From NCBI RefSeq assembly GCF_001746365.1, contig NZ_MJAJ01000004.1, positions 186,001 to 250,000 of the forward strand: a stretch of DNA of 64,000 bases, read 5' to 3'. Source of the stretch: Streptomyces sp. LUP30. GTDB lineage: Bacteria; Actinomycetota; Actinomycetes; Streptomycetales; Streptomycetaceae. Below, in pieces: positions 25,331 to 33,707 of this stretch. A model generated the notes under the pieces. That model ran no database searches and was not told the origin of the DNA. It worked only from the letters and a program-made list of their open reading frames with translations. Position 1 is the stretch's first letter; each line of letters begins with the position of its first letter. The translations under genes were made by a program, and so were the position numbers.

Positions 25331-25940
25331 GGATGCGGTCACGGACGTGCAGTTTGGCGAGGATCCGGGCCACGTGCGTCTTGACCGTGGTCTCGCCGAG
25401 GAACAGCTTCTCGGCGATCTCCCCGTTGTTCAGCCCGCGGCCGACCAGACACAGCACCTCCCGCTCACGCTCGGTGAGGGTGTCGAGGCGGGCGTCGGGG
25501 AGGGGGACGACCGCGCCCGTGACGTACCGGTCGATGAGACGCCGCGCCACGGAGGGGGCGATCATCGTTTCGCCGCGCAGTACCCCGCGGAGCGCGACGA
25601 GCATCTCGGCGGCCGAGGTGTCCCTGACGAGAAAGCCACTGGCTCCGGCACGCAGCGCCGCGTAGGCGTACTCGTCGCGGTCGCAGGCGCTGAGCACCAG
25701 GACGTGGGTCCCGGGCAGTTCGGCACGCACCTGCGCGGTTGCCGAGATGCCGTCCAGACACGGCATCCGCACTCCCATGACGACGAGGTCCGGGCGCAGC
25801 GTGAGTGCCTGCGCCACAGCGGACTCGCCGTCCCCGGCCTCGCCGACGACAGTGAAGTCCGGTTGGCTGTCGACCACCCCGCGCAGTCCGGCCCGCATCA
25901 ACTCCTGGGCGTCACAGATCAGTACGCCGGCCGTCGTTAT
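25281..25940 (-). CDS. NarL/LuxR-type response regulator lacking the phospho-acceptor Asp
   Basis: Receiver plus LuxR helix-turn-helix, about 219 residues if begun at 25940. The frame there reads ITTAGVLICDAQELMRAGLRG, where relatives begin with Met; the codon is ATA, with GGGAGG nine bases upstream. The only normal in-frame starts come later (TTG 25901 and the adjacent ATG) and would remove the first receiver strand. Key residues are altered: VVMGVRMP has Gly56 where the phosphorylated Asp should be, the acidic pair is D-A, and the switch Lys is Arg (GFLVRDT). The C-terminal DNA-binding domain (LTEREREVLCLVGRGLNNGEIAE, TVKTHVARILAKL) looks intact. No sensor kinase is adjacent. It is either a phosphorylation-independent regulator or a decaying gene. 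Confidence 0.75.
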   Translation of the reverse strand: MTTAGVLICDAQELMRAGLRGVVDSQPDFTVVGEAGDGESAVAQALTLRPDLVVMGVRMPCLDGISATAQVRAELPGTHVLVLSACDRDEYAYAALRAGASGFLVRDTSAAEMLVALRGVLRGETMIAPSVARRLIDRYVTGAVVPLPDARLDTLTEREREVLCLVGRGLNNGEIAEKLFLGETTVKTHVARILAKLHVRDRIQAVVVAYESGLVRPGG

Positions 25941-25998
25941 GGCGCCCCGCCTCCCGACACGGCCACCTGCTCCCGCCCGCCGGTCGGCTCATGTCCGG

Positions 25999-26148
25999 CT
26001 ACCGGATGCGGATGGTCGGGGTGGTCGCGGGCACCGGCGTGGAGGGCGGTCTCAGCGCCGGACGGCTCGAGAGCGGGTGTCCGGGCGGGGCCCCTGTCGG
26101 CACCCCCGTCGGCTCCGGTGGCGAGGGGGCGCTGGTGGACAGGCTCAT
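25999..26148 (-). CDS. 49-residue Pro/Ser/Thr-rich small ORF
   Basis: ATG 26148 is preceded by AGAAGGA at good spacing. The product MSLSTSAPSPPEPTG... is Pro-rich and ends TPTIRIR. It may be a genuine small protein or the start of a lost sensor kinase, since a kinase would be expected here ahead of the response regulator. Low-complexity composition makes it uncertain. Confidence 0.35.
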   Translation of the reverse strand: MSLSTSAPSPPEPTGVPTGAPPGHPLSSRPALRPPSTPVPATTPTIRIR

Positions 26149-26259
26149 GAAAATCCTTCTGTTGAAAGGGGGGTGGGGAGGGGGAGAAGGCATGCCGGTC
26201 TCATCGGACGACCCGCCGATGTGCCATGCCGGCCGGCAGACCGGCCGCGTGCGTCGGAA

Positions 26260-27438
26260 TCAGGTGATCGGGTCAGGGGTGTGGACGGTCCGAGGAGCCG
26301 GCTTCCCCTGCGTATCGTCGGTCGGACGGCGCTCTTCGAACGCGGCCAGTGCCACGACGATCACGGCGGCGACGACCGCCGCCAGGCATGCCGGGGCCAT
26401 GGGCGTGAGCAGGCCCGCGACGACCAGGGCGGACAGCGCGAGCAGCCGTGGCGAGAGCAGCTCGTCGAACAGGGTTGCCCCGTGCCACACCTGGGGGACG
26501 AGGTAGAGGGCCGGCCCGCCGAAGAGCAACAGGTTCGTGGTGATGCCGGCGTGGTCGACGGGGTGGACGATGACACGTTCATCGGCGACGGCGACGGCGA
26601 TCAACCCGGCGACGGAGGCCATGAGGCTGATGACGCCGCTGCGCCCGGCCCGCATGGGGTCCTCGGTCCGCTGGAAATGGCGCACGACGCGCTCGGAGCG
26701 GCTGAAGAACAGCCAGAACAGTGCGACCGTGCCGGTGAGCGCGACACTGCCGGTGAGCAGGGTCATCGGCTCGTACGGTGCCGCGGTGAGCGCCGTGCCG
26801 GTGGTCATGACCGTCTCGCCCAACGCGATGATCACGAACAGGCGGCCGCGTTCCAGCAGGTGCCCGCCGGCGAAGCCGATCTGCCGGGACTCCAGCCTGC
26901 GGCCGGGCAGCGGGTGCGCCGTCCACGTGCCCGCCAACTCGATCAGCAGCGCCGCGGCCCACCACGCCAGCCGCGCGCCGCCGCCGACCGCCGCGCCGGT
27001 CACCCACAGGGGAGCGGCGGCGACGAACCAGACCAGAACGCGGACGAAATGCTCCTGGTTGACCTCGTCGAGGCCGACGGTGAGCAGCCATACCGTCCGC
27101 CCGATGTGGACCAGCAGGAAGGTGGCGACGAAGAGCCAACCGGCGTCGCTGAAGGCTCGCGGGATCGCGGCGTTCATGAAGAGCCCCACGAGCATGACCG
27201 CGAGCAGCATCCGCCGGGTCCGTGGGTCCTCGGCCGGGACGAGGGTGACCGCCCACGTGGTGTACGCCCACGCTGCGTAGACGGCGAGGTAGAGCACGAG
27301 CGTCTGGGCGGCGCCGGTCCACGTCGGGTGCGCCAGCAATCGGTGTGACAGCTGGCCGATGGCGAAGACGTAGACCAGGTCGAAGAACAGTTCCAGGGGC
27401 GTGACCTCGCGGCGTGCCGGATCGCTGGTCGACTCCAC
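26260..27438 (-). CDS. Low-temperature-requirement A (LtrA) family membrane protein
   Basis: The product is 392 residues from GTG 27438 with GAGGAG eight bases before. It starts with the LtrA signature TPLELFFDLVYVFAIGQLSH (about 13-32), then has roughly ten transmembrane helices, and the conserved ERGRLFVIIALGET motif (about 200). The family is integral to the inner membrane; its molecular role is unknown, although it was first named from low-temperature growth in Listeria. It sits between a hydrolase and the regulator in the leftward train. The C-terminal tail is hydrophilic. Confidence 0.9.
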   Translation of the reverse strand: MESTSDPARREVTPLELFFDLVYVFAIGQLSHRLLAHPTWTGAAQTLVLYLAVYAAWAYTTWAVTLVPAEDPRTRRMLLAVMLVGLFMNAAIPRAFSDAGWLFVATFLLVHIGRTVWLLTVGLDEVNQEHFVRVLVWFVAAAPLWVTGAAVGGGARLAWWAAALLIELAGTWTAHPLPGRRLESRQIGFAGGHLLERGRLFVIIALGETVMTTGTALTAAPYEPMTLLTGSVALTGTVALFWLFFSRSERVVRHFQRTEDPMRAGRSGVISLMASVAGLIAVAVADERVIVHPVDHAGITTNLLLFGGPALYLVPQVWHGATLFDELLSPRLLALSALVVAGLLTPMAPACLAAVVAAVIVVALAAFEERRPTDDTQGKPAPRTVHTPDPIT

Positions 27439-27499
27439 GGTGGGTCTCCTCGTTCGGGGAGGCTTTCCGACTCCCTCGGTGTCGGGCTTCGTTCAGTGG

Positions 27500-28351
27500 T
27501 CAGTCGGCGAGGAAGGACGTCACCTGGGCGGCGAATTCCCTGGCGTGCTGGAAGAGGAAGGCGTGGCCGGCGTCGCTGTAGGCGACGAGAGTGGCGTCAA
27601 CGAGGTCCTGCACGGCGGTGTAGGCCGCCAGCGCGGGGATCATCACGTCCTGCATGCCGGTCGCGTAGAGAACGGGCTGCCGGATGGCCGCCAGCTCTGC
27701 CCGCACCTGCTCGAAAGGGATCGACGCGTCCTTCTGGATCGCGGCGATCTGGCCCATGGCCGCCGCCTCGGACACCTCGGGAAGCCCGCCGGCCAGCCGG
27801 GTGGCCACCCTGGCGAGGTGCGCGTACCCGGCGGCGCGCCCGGTGTCCGTCTCCGGGAAGAACAGGAACACCAGGTCGTCCCCCGTGACCTCGGGCTTGG
27901 TCATGGTGGCCCGCACCTTCGGGTTCGGGTCGGGTGCGCCGGGCACCGTGCCGCCGGGACCGGCGGCCGCCACGACCAGCCTGCGGACCAGGTCGGGCCG
28001 TCGGCGGGCGATGTGCTGGGCGACGGTGCCGCCCAGCGTCCAGCCGAGCAGGTCCACCTGCGTGAGGCCGAGGGCCTCGATGAACTCGACGGTCCCGTCG
28101 GCGAGTCCCTCCACGGAGTCGGCCGGAGTACCGGTGGTGTAGCCGGTACCGAGGTAGTCGAAGACGATCACGTCGCGTTCGGCGGCCAGGTGGTCCAGGA
28201 ACTCCGGGTCCCACCAGTCGAGGGTGCCCCGGACCCGGTTCAGCAGGACCAGCGGGGTGCCCCCGGCCGGGCCGAGGCGCCGGTAGGTGAAGGTCGCGGA
28301 GGGACCGTCGACGGTGAGGTCCTCGGCCGCGTCTGCCAGGTAGGTGCTCAT
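27500..28351 (-). CDS. Alpha/beta hydrolase with Thr in place of the nucleophile Ser
   Basis: The product is 283 residues from ATG 28351, without a signal peptide. It is paralogous to the secreted hydrolase at 22125-23135: LVLLNRVRGTLDWWDPEFLD, DVIVFDYLGTGYTTG and DAGHAFLFQHAREFA align throughout. The elbow reads GWTLGGTVA, so residue 105 is Thr (codon ACG) where relatives have Ser. The acid (TGMQDVMIP) and His are present. Thr nucleophiles are rare in this fold, so activity may be changed or lost; otherwise the gene looks intact. It lies 61 bases after the SDR stop in the same leftward train. Confidence 0.85.
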   Translation of the reverse strand: MSTYLADAAEDLTVDGPSATFTYRRLGPAGGTPLVLLNRVRGTLDWWDPEFLDHLAAERDVIVFDYLGTGYTTGTPADSVEGLADGTVEFIEALGLTQVDLLGWTLGGTVAQHIARRRPDLVRRLVVAAAGPGGTVPGAPDPNPKVRATMTKPEVTGDDLVFLFFPETDTGRAAGYAHLARVATRLAGGLPEVSEAAAMGQIAAIQKDASIPFEQVRAELAAIRQPVLYATGMQDVMIPALAAYTAVQDLVDATLVAYSDAGHAFLFQHAREFAAQVTSFLAD

Positions 28352-28366
28352 GTCGCTTCGCTTTCC

Positions 28367-28390
28367 TGTCGCTGTCGCTGTCGCTGTCGT
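28367..28390. repeat. Four tandem CTGTCG hexamers
   Basis: Four exact copies of CTGTCG just upstream of the hydrolase start at 28351. Such short repeats can slip and alter spacing to the ribosome site. Confidence 0.6.
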
Positions 28391-28410
28391 CTGGAGGTGG
28401 GGTCTGAACG

Positions 28411-29229
28411 TCAGGTGGTGGGCAGGCGGTTGAGCTTGCGCAGCTGCTGGTCGAACATGCGGGTGGGGACGATGCGGCGCATGGTGCGGACGCGGCCGGT
28501 GAGGGCGCCGGCGGTGTAGCGCAGCTTGGGCTTGGCGTCGGTCGCGGCGGCGACGATCTCCTTGGCGACGACGGCGGGGGCGTCGCCGTCCTTGACGGCC
28601 TGGGCCATGTACTCCTCGAAGACGTGCCGCTGGTGGGCGTAGACGTCCAAGGGCTGGTCGGGGCGGACGCTGGCGGCGTCGAACGCGGTGCTGGTCCAGG
28701 CCGGCTCGACGAGCAGGACCCGCACGCCGTACTCGCGGACCTCGTGGTCGACGGACTCCGAGTAGCCCTCGACGGCGTGCTTGGAAGCGGCGTAGACGGC
28801 CATGTAGGGCTGCGGCATGAACCCGACGATGGACGAGATGTTGATGACGCGTCCGCTGCGTGCCGCGCGCATGTGCGGCAGGACGGCGTTCGTCATGCGG
28901 ATGACGCCGAAGACGTTGATGTCGAAGAGGCCCTGCGCCTGCGCGGCGGAACTTTCCTCGGCGGCGCCAGCCGAGCCGATGCCGGCGTTGTTGACCAGGA
29001 CGTCGATGCGCCCGAACCGGTCGATCACCTCGCCGACCGCGGCGGTCACCGACTCGTCACTGGTCACGTCGAGGTCGAGGAAGGTCACGCCCTCGATCGG
29101 GGTGACGTGCGCGGTGTTGCGGCTGGTGCCTACCACTTCGTGGCCTGCCGCGGCCAGTGCGAGAGCGGCTGCCTTTCCGATTCCGGAGGACGCGCCCGTC
29201 ACGAGGGCTACCGGTCGTGTCGTCGCCAT
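28411..29229 (-). CDS. Short-chain dehydrogenase/reductase
   Basis: The product is 272 residues from ATG 29229 with AAGGAG eight bases upstream; earlier in-frame starts lack a site. Classical SDR motifs: TGASSGIG (about 11-18) for NAD(P)H, NNAG (about 85), Ser in INISSIVG and Y-x3-K in YAASK (about 148-152). The C-terminal part matches oxidoreductases of the DltE/retinol-dehydrogenase-like group. First gene of the leftward train and divergent from the TetR gene, so probably its direct target. Confidence 0.9.
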   Translation of the reverse strand: MATTRPVALVTGASSGIGKAAALALAAAGHEVVGTSRNTAHVTPIEGVTFLDLDVTSDESVTAAVGEVIDRFGRIDVLVNNAGIGSAGAAEESSAAQAQGLFDINVFGVIRMTNAVLPHMRAARSGRVINISSIVGFMPQPYMAVYAASKHAVEGYSESVDHEVREYGVRVLLVEPAWTSTAFDAASVRPDQPLDVYAHQRHVFEEYMAQAVKDGDAPAVVAKEIVAAATDAKPKLRYTAGALTGRVRTMRRIVPTRMFDQQLRKLNRLPTT

Positions 29230-29368
29230 TGTGGGCTCCTTGCTCAGGGGGTCGGTTTCGTCGTTGTCGTGATGGAGGGCTCGCGATGCCGGCGCCGAGC
29301 GATCCTCAATCGGTTTCACCAATGTATCAGTTTTCAAGTCAATGGCAACACGGAAGCATCAATTAACC

Positions 29369-29380
29369 GGCTACCGGTAG
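29369..29380. promoter_or_regulatory. Candidate TetR operator
   Basis: GCTACCGGTAGC is a perfect 12-bp palindrome in the 203-base divergent region between the SDR and TetR genes, the usual location for an autoregulating TetR site. Flanking DNA is AT-rich (29310-29365), fitting promoters. Confidence 0.55.
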
Positions 29381-29432
29381 CATTCACGTATCCCCTACAA
29401 GGGGACGGGCAGCGATCAGACAGGAGACAGAC

Positions 29433-30011
29433 ATGGGCCGAGCACTGCGGGCAGATGCCGAGCGCAGTGTGCGCGCGATTCTCGAGGCGGCTGAACAGGT
29501 CTTCGCCCAGGACGCCGGCGCCTCCATGGAGCAGGTCGCCGAGGCGGCGGGGCTGACCAGGATCACCGTTCACCGCCGGTTCGCGAACCGGCAGGCGCTG
29601 CTGGAGGCGCTCGCCGTCTCCGCGAAGCAGCAGCTCATCGACGCCATCGAGGAGGCCCGGCCGCAGGCCGCCCCCGCGCTCGTGGCACTGCACCGGGTGA
29701 CGGCGAACGTCCTGCGGGTCAAGAACACCTGGCGGTTCACCCTCAGCCACGCCGCGGCTCACACTCCCGCCGCAGCCGCCCTCTGGGGTGAGATCGACAC
29801 CCACACCGTCGAGCTCATGAACCGGGCGCAGCGGGAGGGGCTGATCGCTCCGGACGCAGACCTGGCGTGGACGCGGCAGGTGTACTACGCCCTCCTCGGC
29901 GAAGCCGTCAACGGGCCCGGCACGGAGCAGGATCCTGCCGCACAGGACCCGGACGCCCTGGCCACGCTCGTCATCGACACACTCCTGCACGGCGCGGGGC
30001 CGCGTGGCTGA
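29433..30011 (+). CDS. TetR-family repressor
   Basis: The product is 192 residues from ATG 29433 with AGGAGA five bases upstream. Helix-turn-helix is at about 12-58: ILEAAEQVFAQDAGASMEQV, AEAAGLTRITVHRRFANRQA. The C-terminal half is helical and would bind an inducer. Divergence from the SDR-hydrolase-LtrA train suggests it represses that set and itself. Confidence 0.9.
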   Translation: MGRALRADAERSVRAILEAAEQVFAQDAGASMEQVAEAAGLTRITVHRRFANRQALLEALAVSAKQQLIDAIEEARPQAAPALVALHRVTANVLRVKNTWRFTLSHAAAHTPAAAALWGEIDTHTVELMNRAQREGLIAPDADLAWTRQVYYALLGEAVNGPGTEQDPAAQDPDALATLVIDTLLHGAGPRG

Positions 30012-30276
30012 GTCCGCAACGGGCTGACGCGGACGCGCGGGGCGCCGATCGGCTCCCCGCGTCGTCGAAGCCTGGCGGCGGCGTCCGGCGGTGGTGTCCT
30101 GGTCGGCCGGGCGGCGGGACGGGCAACAAGGTTCCGGCAAGGTTCCGGCAAGGCTTCCTGTCCATTGTCGTCATGTGCACCGAGGCGGCCACGCCGGCCA
30201 CCGGAGCGGAAGGTCCCGACGGCGCACGTTTATCGCGCATCTGTGTGAGGCGCGTGGGACGAGGGAGAGGGAATCC

Positions 30277-30771
30277 ATGCGAACGACACGACGGGCAAGC
30301 CTGGCTTCGTTGGCGGCAGTGGCGGCGCTCGCCGTCCCGGCGGTGGTGGGGGGCAGCGCAGGAACGGCCTCGGCGCAGGTTGCGTCCAAGACGGTTGCCG
30401 CCGAGGTCGCGTGCACCGGCTTCACCAACGTGAGTGTCGGTGGCGGTTGGTACCTCCATGTGCCCTCGGCGGGTTCAGGAAACTACAACTGCGTCGTGGC
30501 CCGGGGGATGAACAGCCTCCCGGTACTCGTCGTGCAGGAGAGCCTGAACGCCTGCTTCGGCCAGGGCATCGCGGAGGACCGGGACTTCGGCTCCGGCACC
30601 GAGCAGGCGGTGAAGAACGCCCAGACGCAGATCAACCGGAACGCGGGCAGCCACGTGCTGGACGTGGACGGCCGCTTCGGCCCCAAGACCAGCTCCAAGT
30701 TCCTTTTCCAGGCATACGACTACACCAACGGCCAGAACGGCAGGCACACGGGCGTCTGCTACACGCGATAG
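30277..30771 (+). CDS. Secreted peptidoglycan-binding-like protein
   Basis: The product is 164 residues from ATG 30277, preceded by GAGGGAGAGGG. The signal peptide (MRTTRRASLASLAAVAALAV...) ends near TASA. The mature part has four cysteines and, at about 88-145, a PG_binding_1-like unit: VVQESLNACFGQGIAEDRDFGSGTEQAV followed by LDVDGRFGPKTSSKF. Such domains anchor exported enzymes to the wall, but no catalytic domain is present, so it is a stand-alone wall-associated protein. A hairpin follows. Confidence 0.8.
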   Translation: MRTTRRASLASLAAVAALAVPAVVGGSAGTASAQVASKTVAAEVACTGFTNVSVGGGWYLHVPSAGSGNYNCVVARGMNSLPVLVVQESLNACFGQGIAEDRDFGSGTEQAVKNAQTQINRNAGSHVLDVDGRFGPKTSSKFLFQAYDYTNGQNGRHTGVCYTR

Positions 30772-30778
30772 TCCCTGA

Positions 30779-30811
30779 CGTGTCCGCGCGGCGGCCCGCC
30801 GTGCGGACACG
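30779..30811. terminator. Bidirectional hairpin between convergent genes
   Basis: CGTGTCCGCGCGG pairs with CCGTGCGGACACG (one G-U) eight bases after the secreted-protein stop and 65 bases from the stop of the convergent SARP gene. Confidence 0.7.
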
Positions 30812-30875
30812 CCGCCTGCGTTCGCGCGGGCCCCTCGGCCGGCTGTCGGTTCACAGGACGCCGAGCGGAACCTGC

Positions 30876-33707
30876 TCAGGGGACGGTCGGCAGGCCGAGG
30901 CGGCGTAGCCGCACGCGGATGCCGTCCGAGCCCGGGACGCCGAGTTCGTCGAGGATGTCCGCGGCGCGCCGGGCGGCCCGCCGTGCTGCGTCGGCCTCGC
31001 CGGCGGCCCGGAGGCTCTCGCAGAGGTGGGCGAGTACGTCGGCCTCGTAGTAGCGGTCCCCGAGACCGTGGAACAGCGCGACGGCGTTGCGGTAACAGGT
31101 TGCTGCCCGGCGGTGGTCGCCGAGGTGATGGTGGGCGTAGCCGAGGCTGTCCCAGGTGTCCGCCTGCCCGTCCCGGACGCCGAGTTCGGCGAAGAGCTCC
31201 AGCGCCTGCCCGCAGCACGCGAGGCACCGGCGGTGGTCGCCGAGCTGCGCGTGATACCAGCCGACCGAGTTCAGGGCCCGGGCCTGTCCGGCCCGATGAC
31301 CCAAGGAGGTGTACAGGTCGAGGGCCTCCTGGGCACAGGCCAGGGCTTCGGGGCAGGCGTCCCGCCGGGCGTGCAGGCGGGCCAGGTCGAGGTGGGTGTG
31401 CGCCAGCTCCGTACGGTTGCCGAGTCCTTGGTGGAGATCCAGGGCGCGGGTGAGGTGGGTGAGCGCGTCGTCCAGTCGCATCAGGCGGGTGCAGGCACGG
31501 CCGAGGCCGCTGCGGGCCTCGGCTTCCCCAACCCGGGAAGCCGAGCGCAGGGCGGCGTCCAGGGCGGCCTCCTGCGCTGCGGCCCAGTCGGACCAGTGGC
31601 CGCGTCGCTGAAGAAACGTGGTCAGCGCGCGCGTCAGCTGCCAGGTGGGGGCATCGGGCGCCTGCGTGGTGACGCCCGACCGGTGCGCCACCGCCAGGAG
31701 CACAGGGTGCTCGGCTGTGAACCAGGCGAGAGCCTCCCCGTGGTCCGCGGCGTGCTCGGGGGAGACGCCGGGGGCCGGGGGCGGCAGCGCGATCGGGTCG
31801 CGGTGGGGATCCAGCATGCGGTCCGCGGAGTGCGCGGAGTGCAGGTAGTGGCCGAACAAGCGGTCTTCGGCCGCGTGCGTCTCACCGGCTGCGTCCGCGG
31901 CGCCGGCGAGTTCCGCGGCGTACATCCGCAGCAGGTCGTGGAGCACGTATCTGCCGCGCGAGTGCTCGGTGACCAGGCAACTGTCGGCCAGCGCGGTCAG
32001 CAGCCGGCCCGCGTGCCGGACGGGGAGCCCGGCCAGGCTCGCGGCGGCGGGCACGCTGATGTCCGGGCCGGGGTGAACGCCGAGCAGCCGGAACATCCGG
32101 GCGGCCTGGGGATGCAGGGTGCCGTACGACCAGGAGAACACGGCGCGTATGTCCGCCCTCGTGTCCTCGTTGCCGAAGCTGTCCAGCCCGTCGGGGGAGT
32201 CCTGGGCGTCCCGGAGTTCGGCTGCGAGCCGTGCCAGGCTGAGCCCCGGCTCGATCGCCGCGCGGGCCGCCACGATCACCAGGGCCAGCGGCAGCCGCGC
32301 GCAGCGGCTCACGATCTCGTCCACCGCCAGCGGTTCGGACATCACGCGCTCGGCCCCTGTCCGGCGAGCGAGCAGCCGTCGGCACTCCGCCGCGGGCAGC
32401 ACATCCAGGACGAGACTCCGGGCGTCTTCGAGGGCGATCAGGCCGGAGAGCCGGTTCCGGCTGGTCACCAGGGTGAAGCACCCCGGACTGCCGGGCAGGA
32501 ACGCCCGTACCTGCTCGGCGTCCCGTGCGTTGTCGAGCATCACCAGCATCCGCCGTCCCGCCAGCATGCTCCGGTACAGCCCGGTCTGCGCCTCCGGGCT
32601 GACCGGCATGTGCTGCGGGAGCACGCCCAACGTCTCCAGCAGCCGGGGCAGCGCCTCCGCCGGGGTCACGGGTGGCCGCGAAGGCTCGAAACCATGGAGG
32701 TTCACGTAGAGCTGGCCGTCCTCGAACCACTCGGCCACCCGGTGGGCCCAGTGGACGGCCACAGCCGTCTTCCCGACGCCCGCGGTCCCGGAGAGGGTCG
32801 AGACCACCGCCACCGCGGGGCCGCCCATGCCCTCCGCGAGGATCTTGTCGAGCTGGGCCAGCTCCTCCTCCCGGCCGGTGAAAGCCGGTACGTCCAGGGG
32901 CAGACGCGCCAGAACCGGCACGGACCGCGGTCGGGCCGAAGGCAGCGGATCCGTGACCTCGGCCGGCTCGGGGGCTCCCCGCAGGATCTCCCGGTGGAGT
33001 CGCCGGAGCTCGGTCCCCGGATCGGCGCCCAGTTCGTCGGCCAGGCGCTTCCGGGTCCGGGCGAAGCACTCCAGGGCCTCGGAACCGCGCCCCGCCTCGT
33101 ACAGCGCCCGCATCAGCACGGCCACCAGCGGCTCCACGAGCGGGTGTTGGTCGATCAGCTCGGGCACCCGGTCGATCACCACCGCGTGGTTGCCCACCGC
33201 CGTCTCCGCGTGGGCCCACGCCGTGACCGCGTCCAGCCGTTGCCGTTGCCAGGTGTCGCGCATCCGCGACACCCACTCCCCGGACAGTCCGGCGAGCGGC
33301 TCCCCGCGCCACAGATCCAGGGCCTCGCGGAGTATGGTCACCTGCTCGGCGTGGCCCCGGTCGGCTCTGCGGGCGTCGGCGACCAGGCGGTGAAACCGGT
33401 GGAGGTCCACGTCTTCGGAGTCGACGTCCAGCACGTAACCGCCGTTCCGCCGAAGCAGGCCCTGCGTGCGGACGGCCCCGGTGGCCGCCAACACCCGCCG
33501 GATGCGGGCCACATGGGCGTACAGCGCCTGACGCGCCCCCTCCGGCGGATCCTCACCCCACACACGCCTCATCAGTGTCTCGAGCGGCACTGCCCGGCCG
33601 GCGTCCACCGCGAGCGCCGCCATCACGCTCCGCCGCTGCGGAGGACCTACGTCGATCGGTCCTCGGCCCCATAACTCGACGGGCCCGAGAAGTCTGAACG
33701 TCACCAC
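30876..33707 (-). CDS. AfsR/SARP-type regulator: OmpR-like DNA-binding and BTAD, NB-ARC, TPR
   Basis: The product is 943 residues. It opens MVTFRLLGPVELWGRG, the SARP winged-helix start, with RRVWGEDPPEGARQALYAHVARIR as recognition region; BTAD follows to about 250 (DLHRFHRLVADAR, ALDLWRGEPLAGL, ALMRALYEAGRGSEAL). NB-ARC has GTAGVGKTAVAVHW (about 303-316), MLVMLDNARDAEQ, LVTSRNRL and RLPLALVIVAARA. C-terminal TPRs span about 690-920. AfsR-like proteins bind direct repeats near -35 boxes of secondary-metabolism or cell-wall genes, gated by nucleotide. No biosynthetic cluster is adjacent here. It shares NB-ARC and TPR with the protein at 17486, but that one lacks the SARP part. Confidence 0.92.
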   Translation of the reverse strand: MVTFRLLGPVELWGRGPIDVGPPQRRSVMAALAVDAGRAVPLETLMRRVWGEDPPEGARQALYAHVARIRRVLAATGAVRTQGLLRRNGGYVLDVDSEDVDLHRFHRLVADARRADRGHAEQVTILREALDLWRGEPLAGLSGEWVSRMRDTWQRQRLDAVTAWAHAETAVGNHAVVIDRVPELIDQHPLVEPLVAVLMRALYEAGRGSEALECFARTRKRLADELGADPGTELRRLHREILRGAPEPAEVTDPLPSARPRSVPVLARLPLDVPAFTGREEELAQLDKILAEGMGGPAVAVVSTLSGTAGVGKTAVAVHWAHRVAEWFEDGQLYVNLHGFEPSRPPVTPAEALPRLLETLGVLPQHMPVSPEAQTGLYRSMLAGRRMLVMLDNARDAEQVRAFLPGSPGCFTLVTSRNRLSGLIALEDARSLVLDVLPAAECRRLLARRTGAERVMSEPLAVDEIVSRCARLPLALVIVAARAAIEPGLSLARLAAELRDAQDSPDGLDSFGNEDTRADIRAVFSWSYGTLHPQAARMFRLLGVHPGPDISVPAAASLAGLPVRHAGRLLTALADSCLVTEHSRGRYVLHDLLRMYAAELAGAADAAGETHAAEDRLFGHYLHSAHSADRMLDPHRDPIALPPPAPGVSPEHAADHGEALAWFTAEHPVLLAVAHRSGVTTQAPDAPTWQLTRALTTFLQRRGHWSDWAAAQEAALDAALRSASRVGEAEARSGLGRACTRLMRLDDALTHLTRALDLHQGLGNRTELAHTHLDLARLHARRDACPEALACAQEALDLYTSLGHRAGQARALNSVGWYHAQLGDHRRCLACCGQALELFAELGVRDGQADTWDSLGYAHHHLGDHRRAATCYRNAVALFHGLGDRYYEADVLAHLCESLRAAGEADAARRAARRAADILDELGVPGSDGIRVRLRRLGLPTVP

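Noticed and set aside
25999-26260. A missing sensor kinase C-terminus overlapping the response-regulator start
   Set aside because: A minus-strand frame ends at TAA close to the regulator start, but it has no HATPase motifs, so a kinase cannot be supported.
28367-28390. CTGTCG repeat as a possible CRISPR or larger satellite
   Set aside because: Only four 6-base units with no spacers.
31026-33674. 880-codon open frame opposite the SARP gene
   Set aside because: Shadow of the SARP gene; no domains and biased composition.
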